Shown: positions 10,269 to 19,363 of the stretch, piece by piece
Layout: each line of letters opens with the position of its first letter
How positions within the stretch are numbered: the first letter of the stretch is position 1
Assembly: GCA_039545355.1 (NCBI GenBank)
Contig: BCJJ01000029.1
Coordinates: 372,001-436,000, forward strand
Origin: Trichosporon coremiiforme
Lineage: Eukaryota > Basidiomycota > Tremellomycetes > Trichosporonales > Trichosporonaceae
Reading direction: 5' to 3'
DNA length: 64,000 nucleotides
The notes under the pieces: model-generated
What the model was told of the DNA's origin: nothing
Databases searched by the model: none
Seen by the model: only the letters and a program-made list of their open reading frames with translations
Program-made: the position numbers and the translations under genes

Positions 10269-12270
10269 TCAAGCGTTCGTCGGGTAATCAATGAGCGACC
10301 CGACGCGGGGGGACCCCACACCGTAACTCGTCGTGGTGCTACTGCCGCTCATGTGGTGGCCGAGGAGCCCCAAGCGTCGCGAGACCCGCCCCTCAAAGAT
10401 ACGACGCAGGCCGGCGGGATGTTCAGCCTGGTACCTGGGACGGATGACGGGGATTCGGCTATGAATGTCCACGAACTGGTCCGTCTCATCCTGATGGTCA
10501 GTACAAATAACAAGGGTCAGCCTCACAATGATCTCTTTTCCGATCAACTCCTGTTCGTAAGCGCCCGAACACGAATGACAGCTTTCCTTACCTCAACGAT
10601 GTCCTCGAGAGTGACGATACCGACGGCACCCTGCTGACGACCGGGCTTTGTCGACACCAGCAGGATGTGGCTGCGACCAGTTTGGAAGCTGTCGTTAGTT
10701 CCGGGCACGACTCCATGACTGACTAGTTCATCGCTGCGTGTCAGCTTCGCTAAGCAATTCGAGGAGCTTACCTTCCACGAGTGAGAGATCCGGTGGGCAC
10801 TGCGGGAGCGTCTGGTGCACGAAGTGGGAGACCGGTTTCGGATCGGATACATCGTACCCAACGAGTGCGCGAATGAGCATGACGCCTCTAATGGTAAGCT
10901 TGTGACCGCCTCAGCTCGACGTACACAAAGTAGCCCGGCCGCGCTGGATCGTAAACCGGAATACGAGTGTGACCCTTGCGAAGAATCTGGTGTCAGGCGT
11001 TCCGACAACTCGTCAACTCACCTCAGCAAGCAGATCCTGGTCGACAAAACGGTTCGCGGGGAGTTGGTAGACATCGCCAATCGGAGTCTACGCAGTCAGC
11101 GGAGGTCGGCAGGAAGGACTCACCATGACGCTGCTGACGGTCTTGCCAGAGAACTCGAGCACACTGCCCAGGAGCGCGAGCTCCTCATCCGCCAGCTTAT
11201 CCTCTACACCAAGAGCCACGAACGCTTTCAGCTCGGCCTTGCGATACGTGACACCGTCGTCGTGTGCGCCGAACAGATAATCCAGCACCTGCTGTCAGCT
11301 TGGAACAAATGGGGCCACAGCTGCGACGGTGCCACGCACGAGAGCGATCGGCTTGGCAATGGGGTATAGAAGGATGATCATGCCCTTGACGAGGGGAGCA
11401 AATGTCGCACCGATAGCGAGTCCGTACTTGTTGCAGATGGCTTGTGGAATGACTCTGCGCCGTCAGCTTCATTATTTGCAGCCTGCGAGCTGAAGATACG
11501 CACTCTCCGAAGACGAGCTGTTGTCAGTGCGTGCCACAGCACGGGTGACTCACCTCCAGGGCTGTCGCTCCCAAGATCGCGATTACGCCGCCACCAATCT
11601 GAGGTTAATGATCCGGCTGAAACGACGGTGCCTGTGAGCTCAGTGCGACGCACGATGTTATCAAGGAAGATGGGCAGCGAGGTGTTGACGAGGGTATTGC
11701 CTGGCTGGTCAGCTTGAACACAGGACTGTCATCAGCTGCGAAACTCTCACAGAGTAGCAGCACGACGAGGACCGTATGCCTTCCTCCATTGAGCAGCTTG
11801 AGGACTATGGGCGCTTGCGCTTGCTCAGCCGGCGTGCCCGCCTGGCTGAGGACTTGCAGGTTGATCGTGTCGAGGCCCATGAGGCCGAGCGTCAGGCCGC
11901 TGCACACTCCACCCCTGTTGTCAGCTCGGAGGCGCAGTGAACTGGGGCGCAATCGCGCGTGCGCTGCGGTGACTCACAGGAGAACGAGGAGGGCGCTGAT
12001 GCCGACAAACCACCAGAACTCTGGGTCCGACGGTGTTATGTGAACATGTTTCTTTGAGTTCACTGCTGTCAGTGATGCTGGCTGATGGAGAGATGGGCGG
12101 GATCTGGGAGGGAGAGGGAAGTGGAGTGATCGGGCAGTGTCGTACGTTGAGTGGCAACGGGGAAGCCAGATTGGAGGGCGCAACTCACCTGTAGTGTGGG
12201 CAATGTTCTGCAGCTCGCTGCAGACTGGTCCGCAGAGCTCGACGAGGCTGGCGTTGGCCAGGAGTCCCAT
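10269..12270 (-). CDS. MAM3: CNNM/Mam3-like DUF21-CBS transport protein, 15 exons
   Basis: Exons (reverse order): 12189-12270, 11978-12062, 11751-11914, 11654-11700, 11554-11598, 11504-11517, 11340-11454, 11124-11288, 11022-11087, 10925-10986, 10772-10887, 10724-10733, 10592-10688, 10527-10550, 10269-10490; 1,314 nt, 437 aa. The protein belongs to the CNNM/CorC family; yeast Mam3 is a vacuolar membrane protein linked to metal homeostasis. Visible are a first membrane segment (FWWFVGISALLVLL), the DUF21 signature CSGLTLGLMGLD, NTLVNTSLPIFLDNI, IGGGVIAILGATALE, FGEVIPQAICNKYGL, a third hydrophobic segment, then a CBS pair with ILRKGHTRIPVYDP, NYFQTGRSHILLV and GIVTLEDIVEELIGKEI. Twelve of the 14 introns are 35-63 nt; exons 6 and 12 are micro-exons of 14 and 10 nt. 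Every splice choice restores family motifs. The C-terminal tail is short compared with yeast Mam3. An upstream coding exon cannot be excluded. Confidence 0.9.
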
Positions 12271-13130
12271 AGCGAGATGAGTGCGCTGTGCGTTGTTCGC
12301 TGCAGTTGAGAGCCCGCCGAGTGCTGGTATGATTGCAGGAGAGGGAGGTGCTGGGGAAAGGCTCGATCAAAGATAGAGAAGACGCAAGATCAGTCGAATG
12401 ATGGCGGGCAACGAGTGGACGAGTGTGCAGTGTGAGTGATGGTGGAAAGAACGCTAGTGCGAAACATTAACCATTGACTGTAGCGTTGGCTGGGAGATTG
12501 CGCTATGCGATCGCCGCGGCTGCGATGATCACATGTTCTTCCTTTGACTGTGCCGCAGATAGAGCTCACAGAGCTGGACAATCGCGGTGACTCGGTCCGC
12601 GACCTGCTCGGGCAGGCATAGGTCGGGCTAGATGTGCTCCTGCAAGGCGAATAGCATTCCTTGTATCTCGCGAGAAATACGAGAATGCTCATCACGTTCG
12701 TTTAGCACGCCAGTCCGATTGGAGCGGTTATGGAGGGGGGCTTGACTCTATCTGCGCCTGCCCGGCCGTGCCTGTTTGGTTCCACTGGGATATTTCCGGA
12801 CTCCAGACGTCCTGGAACGAGGAGACTGGACATGACGTGCACGCGAGAACGACGTGCCCAGATCTCTCACGCTCGCCGGTCGCAGTTCCTGTACCTGTTT
12901 TCTCGCATACGCCGAGCGCGACGTCGGAGTGGAGGGCGACCACCAACTCTCGTGCCGACCACCGTCAGTGCGCGGCTAATACAACCGGAACTTAGCCGAC
13001 TGTTTCCGGTCGGTCCACATTCCCCATAGTCTCCAGTCTGATCTGATATTATCGTGGCCAGCGTAGCGCAGCTTTCAAGCCTCTCCAGCTCTCTTTCTCC
13101 TCACTCACACTCACGTTAACGAAAAGCACA
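12271..13130. promoter_or_regulatory. Divergent promoter region, Mam3-like / HAD genes
   Basis: About 860 bases between two divergent starts. The last 60 bases before the dehydrogenase ATG are C/T-rich (CTCTCCAGCTCTCTTTCTCC around 13080-13100), typical of a fungal leader. No separate gene is supported. Confidence 0.45.
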
Positions 13131-14054
13131 ATGTCCGCCCCCGCAGCTCACGCCGTCAAGAAGGCCGCTGTCATCGGTGCCGGCCAGATGGGTCTCGGCA
13201 TCGCGTACGTCTCGGCGCTGCACGCCAAGATCCCGACGACCATTTACGACCCCTCGGACAAGGTGCTGTCCAAGGCGCTGACGCACCTCGACAAGCTGCT
13301 TGAGCGCGACGTTTCGAAGGGCCGTTTCTCCAAGGATGACGCCACTGCCGCTCGTGAGCGTGTCTCCTCTGGTCGCGGCGACGGCACCGGCGAGGGCGGC
13401 CCCGATGTGCTCTCGAAGGACACGGACCTCATCGTCGAGGCCATCCCCGAGAACGTCCCGATGAAGACTGGCCTCTTCTCGCGCCTCGGCGAGATCCTGC
13501 CCCCGCCCGCCATCCTTGGCTCGAACACCTCCTCCATCTCCCTCACCCGCCTCGCTGCTGCGGCCGGCCAGCCGGGCGACAACGGCGCCTCCTCCGGCCG
13601 CGTCGTCGGTATTCACTTCTTCAACCCCGTCCCGCAGATGAAGCTTTGCGAGATCATTCCCGCCCTCCAGACGAACGAGGAGACGCTCCAGCGTGCCCGC
13701 GCCTTCGGCCAGGCATGTGGCAAGACCCTCGCGCAGTCGGCCGACACGCCCGGCTTCATCGCCAACGCGATCCTGATGCCCATGATCAATGAGGCGGTCA
13801 TGCTGCTCGAGAAGGGCGTCGCGACCAAGGAGGACATTGACACGACCTTCAAGCTCGGCATGGGACACCCCATGGGCCCCCTCACTCTTGCCGACCTCAT
13901 TGGCCTTGACACCTGCCTCGCGATCCAGAAGGTCCTCTTCACCGAGACCGGAGACAGCAAGTACCGCCCCGCGACCCTGCTCCAGAAGTACGTCGATGCT
14001 GGATGGTACGGATCCAAGAGCGGAAAGGGATTCTACGACTACCCCCGCAAGTAA
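13131..14054 (+). CDS. 3-hydroxyacyl-CoA dehydrogenase family protein
   Basis: A single uninterrupted exon of 307 aa. The family oxidises (S)-3-hydroxyacyl-CoA to 3-ketoacyl-CoA with NAD in beta-oxidation and related short-chain (3-hydroxybutyryl-CoA) metabolism, in mitochondria or peroxisomes. Residues 12-22 form the Rossmann NAD loop ([12 protein letters not shown], GxGxxG). [24 protein letters not shown] and [17 protein letters not shown] follow, with probable catalytic His162, then the helical C-terminal domain with [17 protein letters not shown] and [18 protein letters not shown]. The length equals that of the monofunctional mitochondrial enzyme. The C-terminus (DYPRK) is not a clear peroxisomal signal and no strong mitochondrial presequence is visible, so the location is open. 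The absence of introns and strong use of C/G-ending codons stand out next to its intron-rich neighbour and suggest high expression. Confidence 0.93.
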   Translation: MSAPAAHAVKKAAVIGAGQMGLGIAYVSALHAKIPTTIYDPSDKVLSKALTHLDKLLERDVSKGRFSKDDATAARERVSSGRGDGTGEGGPDVLSKDTDLIVEAIPENVPMKTGLFSRLGEILPPPAILGSNTSSISLTRLAAAAGQPGDNGASSGRVVGIHFFNPVPQMKLCEIIPALQTNEETLQRARAFGQACGKTLAQSADTPGFIANAILMPMINEAVMLLEKGVATKEDIDTTFKLGMGHPMGPLTLADLIGLDTCLAIQKVLFTETGDSKYRPATLLQKYVDAGWYGSKSGKGFYDYPRK

Positions 14055-14325
14055 ATTGTAGACAGACACATCAAAGCATAGAGTATGTAGTGGATAGCAA
14101 TTGGCAAGCTGGAGCTGGCGACGCTGGCCTGGGTGAGAGCGGTGCTGACTCACTCACACTGATCGCCGCGTTGCGCCCCCGACAATCCCACTGACTCATC
14201 CCCTGCGTACGTCAACACGTCCTTTGGCCGCGTCCTCTCCGCGTCCTCTGACCTCGCTGGCCTTCCCTCTGACCACTCACTTCAGCTCACAAGCATCTTC
14301 CTCCCGACTAAATCTCTCTTCAGCG

Positions 14326-15038
14326 ATGCCCGAGCAAGTTAAGAGACGCAAGACCCACGACGGCCCACCACCCTCTCGTGAGCTCCGACTTGCTCACCGG
14401 GATAGCTGACAAGCAGGCGCGCCCCCGACCGAGTCCGACCTCCTCGCAGCGCAGGTGGCCGAGCTCCGCTCCGCACTCGAGAGGACGCCAAGTGACAATC
14501 TAGTGACCAGACTGGCCGAGCTCGAGGATGTAGGTTGGCCCCATCCCCATCCCCATCCCCATCCCCATCCCCATTCCCTTCCCCATCTCCCCCCTCCGCT
14601 TCACATATCCGCCCTTGCTGCCCGTTTCGCCACCTTACCCTCACCCTTCACCCCATTCGCCCAAATGGCTCAGCTGTGGGTCGAACGAACGACCTAGCTG
14701 ACACGCAGGCCCTCCGCCGCGCACAGGAGCAGGAACGCGGCGCCCGTATCGCAACCGAGCTGCTGAACATGGCCAGTCGCTTCGAGGCCGGTGTCGGCCG
14801 CGAGGAGCTCAAGGGCTGCATTGCGAGGTTGCAGGACCTGGCCGAGGTGCGTTATACCCGTCCCAAGTGCTGATCGGGGACCAAGTTTCGACGCTGACAC
14901 CAGGATACCATGGTACTCGACGGCGCGAGTCCGGAGGAGGCGGCGCGGGCTGTCGCCGAGGCGAGGGCGAGGGGGGTCAATGGTGCTGCTGAGGTTGTTG
15001 CTGCTGCTGGGGCTAATGGGGCGACGGAGATGCAGTGA
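14326..15038 (+). CDS. Unrecognised 145-aa coiled-coil protein
   Basis: Four exons (14326-14377, 14417-14529, 14709-14846, 14904-15038) join in frame to 145 aa. Introns are 39, 179 and 57 nt with GTGAGC/GTAGGT/GTGCGT donors and CTGAC branch sites. I do not recognise the family. The N-terminus is basic (MPEQVKRRKTHDG), possibly a nuclear signal. From about residue 25 to 105 the protein is a predicted amphipathic helix rich in Leu, Ala, Glu and Arg (AAQVAELRSALERT, LRRAQEQERGARIATELLNM, LKGCIARLQDLAE), consistent with a coiled coil that pairs with a partner. The tail is Ala/Val/Gly-rich. It resembles small subunits of nuclear or kinetochore complexes only in general character. The second intron contains a CCCCAT repeat. 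The gene structure is supported by consistent splice signals and frame. Confidence 0.7.
14539..14574 (+). repeat. CCCCAT hexamer microsatellite in intron
   Basis: Six uninterrupted copies of CCCCAT lie in intron 2 of the 145-aa coiled-coil gene, followed by imperfect continuation. This makes the intron longer (179 nt) than its neighbours. Confidence 0.95.
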
Positions 15039-15383
15039 CGCCTACGAGAGCTTGGCGAATGTGAACTAGACTATAACCGTGAATGACTGGCTCGCGGGCA
15101 CGTAAAAAGACAACTCTTGCATGCTTTGGATCTCAAAATGTGCACTCTTCCTCAATGCTAGGTGTATCTATAACTCTTGAACTCTCTTCCTTTCTGTTCC
15201 CTGCCGAGCTGCCTGCGGCCACGCGGGCACACAGGTGCAGGACCGTGGCTTCGTCTTTGAGCTCCTCGCGCAATCTTCGTCTTCTTGTTTGTGTTTGTTG
15301 GTTGTGTTGTCCCCAACAGCGTGGGTTGACGCTTTTGCGAGTGTGGCGTGAATTTGAGGCTGCGAAGTTGCAAAGCTACCGCT
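15039..15383. other. Convergent 3' spacer
   Basis: Spacer between the stop codons of the 145-aa coiled-coil gene (+) and the Cid1-like gene (-). It is T-rich in places and presumably holds both 3' ends. No gene is seen. Confidence 0.5.
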
Positions 15384-17842
15384 CTACTGCTTCTCTGTCG
15401 GTGTCCGCGCGCGGGCGCCCTCGTCCTTGCCGACGCCGAGCTTGTCGAACGTCTGCGTCAGGACCTCGACGCCCTCGGCACCGCCGGCAGGAGGGAGCTG
15501 CGACTGCTGCGGCGCGGGAGAGAGGAGCGTGCTGGGTGAGATGAACGTGGCGTTGTTCTTGTCGTTACCGGCGTGGGCCAGAGGGGCCGACAGCGTGGGA
15601 GGCGAGAAAGGCGCAAACGTCGGCAGCGGGGACGTGTCCGCGGCCGTGTGCGACTGGTGCAGCTGCGATGGCGGCAGGGACAGGTCACGCCCGCCTGGAG
15701 CGTTGCGTATCCGGCTGCTGCTGCTGCCCTCTCCGGGAGCAGAGCCGGCGAACGAGGAGCCTCCCGAGGGAGGAGCACCGGGAGCACCATAGGCTCCGCC
15801 GCGAGCCTGCGACTCATAGTTCCACGTGGGGGCTGAGGGGCCACGGCCCAACTCGAGCTGCGCATATAAGCGTGATGGGGACAACGGGGCCGAGACGGTA
15901 CCAGCAGCGTTCGGGTTGTCGTAAGCGGTAGCCGTTCGACTCGGCGTTGGCCGCGCGCCCGCGTACCGCGCGTCTATCCGTCCTCCACGCTGGTTGTAGT
16001 CGGAGAACTGAGACTCGCCGACACCTCCGAGACCGAGGGAACCCGTCGGGGCGTTGCCGAGGTTCGCGCCCTGTGACTGCAGCCACAGGTCCTGCGCCGA
16101 CGGAGCATCGTGCGCGCTAGCCGGCGGCAACGACGGCGGCGCAGCCTCGGTTTGCCGTCCGCGCCGCGGGACCTGCTCAGCGGCGGCGGGGCCGTTGCCA
16201 GAGTGTCGCTCGTGACGCTCATGGCGCTCATGACGCTCGTGGCGGTCATGGCGGTCATGGCGCTCGTGACGATCATGGCGATCATGGCGCTCGTGACGCT
16301 CGTTGCCGTGGAACCTGTCGAACGGCTGCTGCGACTGGCTCCTCCATCCGGGGCCAGAGCTGGGGGCGGAAGTGTTGCCGAAGGGGCCCCTGGACACGGG
16401 AAGCGTGCGGGGGGCGGGGGAGGCCGAACGAGGAGCGCGGAGTAGCTCGTCTTCCCGCTCACGGCAAAGCTCGGCCAGGGCAAGGACAGCGCGGTCGTGA
16501 CGCTGAGTAAGAATCTGCCATGTTAGCTCTAGTCACGCCTGCTCAGCTGATGACACTTACACGAGTGGCACGCATGAACTCGCCACGAATCGTGTACAGG
16601 CCGTCCTTGGTGACTGTCCTGGCAACGTTGTAGGTGATCTCGAAGGGATCCTCGATGCAGAGCCTGTTGCGGTCACGGGCCATCTCGTTCAGACCACCAA
16701 CGTCAATGTCGTTCGTCCAGCCCTTGCTCTCCTTCGTAAGGGGACCAGCGCGGAGCGACAGCACCATCGTGTTGAACTGGAAGTCGTGCGAGAAGTAGCG
16801 GAAGAAGTCGATGAGCAGCTCGCCGACACTCTCAAAGTTGACCGAGGACCACTCCTGGCGAAGCATCTCGACATCATCGAAGAAGTACACGTTGCGGCCC
16901 TCGAGCATCATCTCCTCCTCCGTGATGGGGCGAACGGGGGCGATACGCTGCAAGTTCGGGAGCACCGGCGGCTGCTTGACGTGCACAAGGAAGTACAGCA
17001 CCATGAGGGTGATACCGTCTGATGTTAGCTTAAAGCTCGACACATGAAGAGCTCACAAGACGACAGGGTGCCCCTATACGGCGAATTGATCCTGCGGCGC
17101 TTGGCCCAGACCTTCAGGAAGAGGACAAGCGTGCGGACACGCGCGGGGTCGATAGTAGCGTAGGTTAACAGCAGGCGGGTGTTCTCAATGGCCAGGCGGT
17201 TCTCGATACCAATGTCACAAGCGATACCTGCAGGTCAGCCCTCTGCGCAGCAGAATGCAATTTTGCGCCGTTCCGCGCAGATCAAACTCACCAAACGGTA
17301 ATCCGGGGGAAGCAGCGAGATTCAGCTTGATAATAGGGATACGAGCCTTGGGCAGAGGCTTGACGTCAAAGTTGGTCTCCTTCGAGGGTCAGCGACACTT
17401 TGTCCCTCCTCGATCGAGAATTTCCACTCACGCGCTCCAGAAGGTCTCCGATCATCGAGACGAAGAGCGAGGGGTCGAGGCCGGCGTCCGGGTCATCGAT
17501 GAGGACCACGAGGTCCATGTCTGAAACGTCAGCGCCCTTTACCGGATCGGCAGTCGAAAAGAAGACTCAAAACGCACCAGAGTTCCTCAGCCCGAACGAG
17601 TTACAGCTGCTGCCAAAGCTGAGCAGACGAGCGCTGGGCTCGATCGTCTTGATGAGCTTCTCGATGAGGGTGCGCACTCTGTCGCTGTCAGCTCGAAAGA
17701 CCGTGGGTGAGCTGTGTGGCTCCTTTACTCACTCCTCCTTAATGGTGAGCTCCTCCGAGGTCGGCAGTAAGGGCAGCACGAAGGAGAAGAGCGACGTCGA
17801 GAGGTCGCTCAGGAAGCGACGGTGCAAGACGCCCGGATGCAT
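15384..17842 (-). CDS. Cid1-type poly(A)/terminal uridylyl transferase
   Basis: Seven exons (17733-17842, 17578-17678, 17432-17520, 17292-17379, 17057-17227, 16561-17018, 15384-16514) encode 715 aa. Cid1/Cid13-family enzymes add A or U to RNA 3' ends. Seen in order: the nucleotidyltransferase core LLSFGSSCNSFGLRNSDMDL with the DxD metal site (DMDLVVLID), the central domain (KARIPIIKLNLA, GIACDIGIENRLAIENT, VLFLKVWAKRRRIN, GYTLMVLYFLVHVKQPP type, here with SYGITLMVLYFLVH), and the PAP-associated domain (ESVGELLIDFFRYFSHDF, RLCIEDPFEITYNVARTV). The last 376 residues are a disordered tail with a His-Glu/Asp-Arg repeat at 16204-16302. The chosen ATG (17842) follows an apparent untranslated exon ending at 18271 and a 376-nt intron (17895-18270); reading upstream in frame meets a stop. 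Whether it adds A or U cannot be told from sequence. Confidence 0.9.
16204..16302 (-). repeat. 9-nt coding repeat: His-Glu/Asp-Arg triplets
   Basis: About ten tandem 9-base units on the minus strand encode alternating HER and HDR triplets in the disordered tail of the Cid1-like enzyme. The + strand shows units such as CGCTCATGG, CGCTCGTGA and CGGTCATGG. Variation at third codon positions shows the repeat is not freshly expanded. Confidence 0.95.
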
Positions 17843-19363
17843 GTTGGAGGACGGCACTGTGGAGGAAGACCGGGAAGGAATGATTGCACAACGCCTGAAA
17901 GAAATTGAAGAGTCAAGTGTCAGCCCAAGCGATCGAGTTTCGAGTGACGAGGTGAGGGAGGGGTCGAGGAGGCGCGGGACTCTAGAGGTGTGGAGAGATG
18001 GCTAGGAGAGGGCGGGCTGTGCTGTCTGCTGCTGTCTCAGGCTAGTGAAGACTGTATGTGTGTGCGCACAAGACCACAAGACCGCAAGGCCAGGAAAAGG
18101 AAGGTGACGGCGTCGAAATGGCGATTGGCGCGCATCCCGTTGTGATGATTTTCGTTGTCCAGTCACCTTCGAGATATGTGTGTCTCCATTTGAGGGCCCG
18201 TCAATGTCGCATGCACGCCGGGGCGCGTGCTGCACGAGGGCGGTCTCGCGACAATGGAATGAATACTCACCTCTAGCTGGCGTGTGGCAGAACTGTCCTG
18301 GAACGCGTCGACGGTCGCGTGTAACGCTGCAGTCGATGTGCTTGGGACGAGGAAGGTGCAAGGCTCGAAAGGGACGGCCGTCGAAATGTTCACCTGCTGG
18401 AATTAGGATCCGCGAGGTGCGCACAAGACCGTGTCCGTGTGATCGAGAGATCGAAGGCGGTGGTGGTTGAGAGCTCCGAGACGGGGCTGGAAGAGGCGAC
18501 AGTCGATGGTGGGGTCGGCGGCGCAAAGGGACTTTACGCAACACTGGCTCAAGGACGATGTTCACGAGGTCGCGGTCGTTGACGTGCAGGCTCGGGTGTG
18601 CAGCAATCTAGAGCTTGAACTTTGGTCACTCCGCGTTTTGACGTCAACCGTGGGAGAGTGACCGCCGGCAACCACGCCTGCACCCATGCGCCTCGCCTCC
18701 TCTCCCTGTTACCACCGACGATTTGGCGGCACCACCGACTCCATTGATTGATTGCACCCCCAGGGCTAGTTAATAGGCTCGCCCTTCGCCGCTCCCTTAT
18801 TTTCTCAGCTCCTCCCTCTTGCAGCGCCGAGATCTCGCACCGCAACCTCCGTAGGCCGTAGTCGATGCACCCTGTGTCCTGCAAAACTTAAATCCGACAA
18901 GGATTGACATGCATTTGCGCCTCATAAGCACAGTCTATAAGGTTGCACATGCACGGATTGCTATGGCTGGGGGAAAGGGATTTAAACCATTAAACCTGAG
19001 AAGAAAAAACGTCAGACAATGTGTGTGCGTGTGTCACATTGCTGGTTCAAATGCGTGAGTGTGTTTTGATGAAACGGGATTGTCTGTGGGTTGGGTAAAA
19101 GTTGCAGTGAATGATGCTAGTGGCCGGTGTGTAGCTCTTCAGGCGGTAGCATGATGAGGAATCAACAGGCAGGGGGGAATTGAAGGAAGTCGTCAACCGG
19201 ATGAAGATTGTTGGTATCGTAGACGGAGGTCGTGAAGGTATGGGTAGCTGCTCTAGGGAGCAAGGAGTGGTAGGACTGGCTGATGTTCTCTCGCACGCCT
19301 CGAACCCTAGTCGTGTAATGTGAGAAGAGAAAGTCCGTGCGGGGTGGGAATGGGTCTAATGTT
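17843..19363. other. Upstream region of Cid1-like gene, 3' of RhoGEF
   Basis: No supported protein gene. A probable 5' untranslated intron of the Cid1-like gene spans 17895-18270 on the minus strand (donor GTGAGTATTC after CAGCTAGAG, acceptor TTTCTTTCAG). The rest should hold its promoter and, near 19363, the 3' end of the RhoGEF transcript. Confidence 0.45.

Noticed and set aside
13116..14153. 345-codon minus strand frame
   Set aside because: Antisense of the dehydrogenase, which carries clear catalytic motifs.
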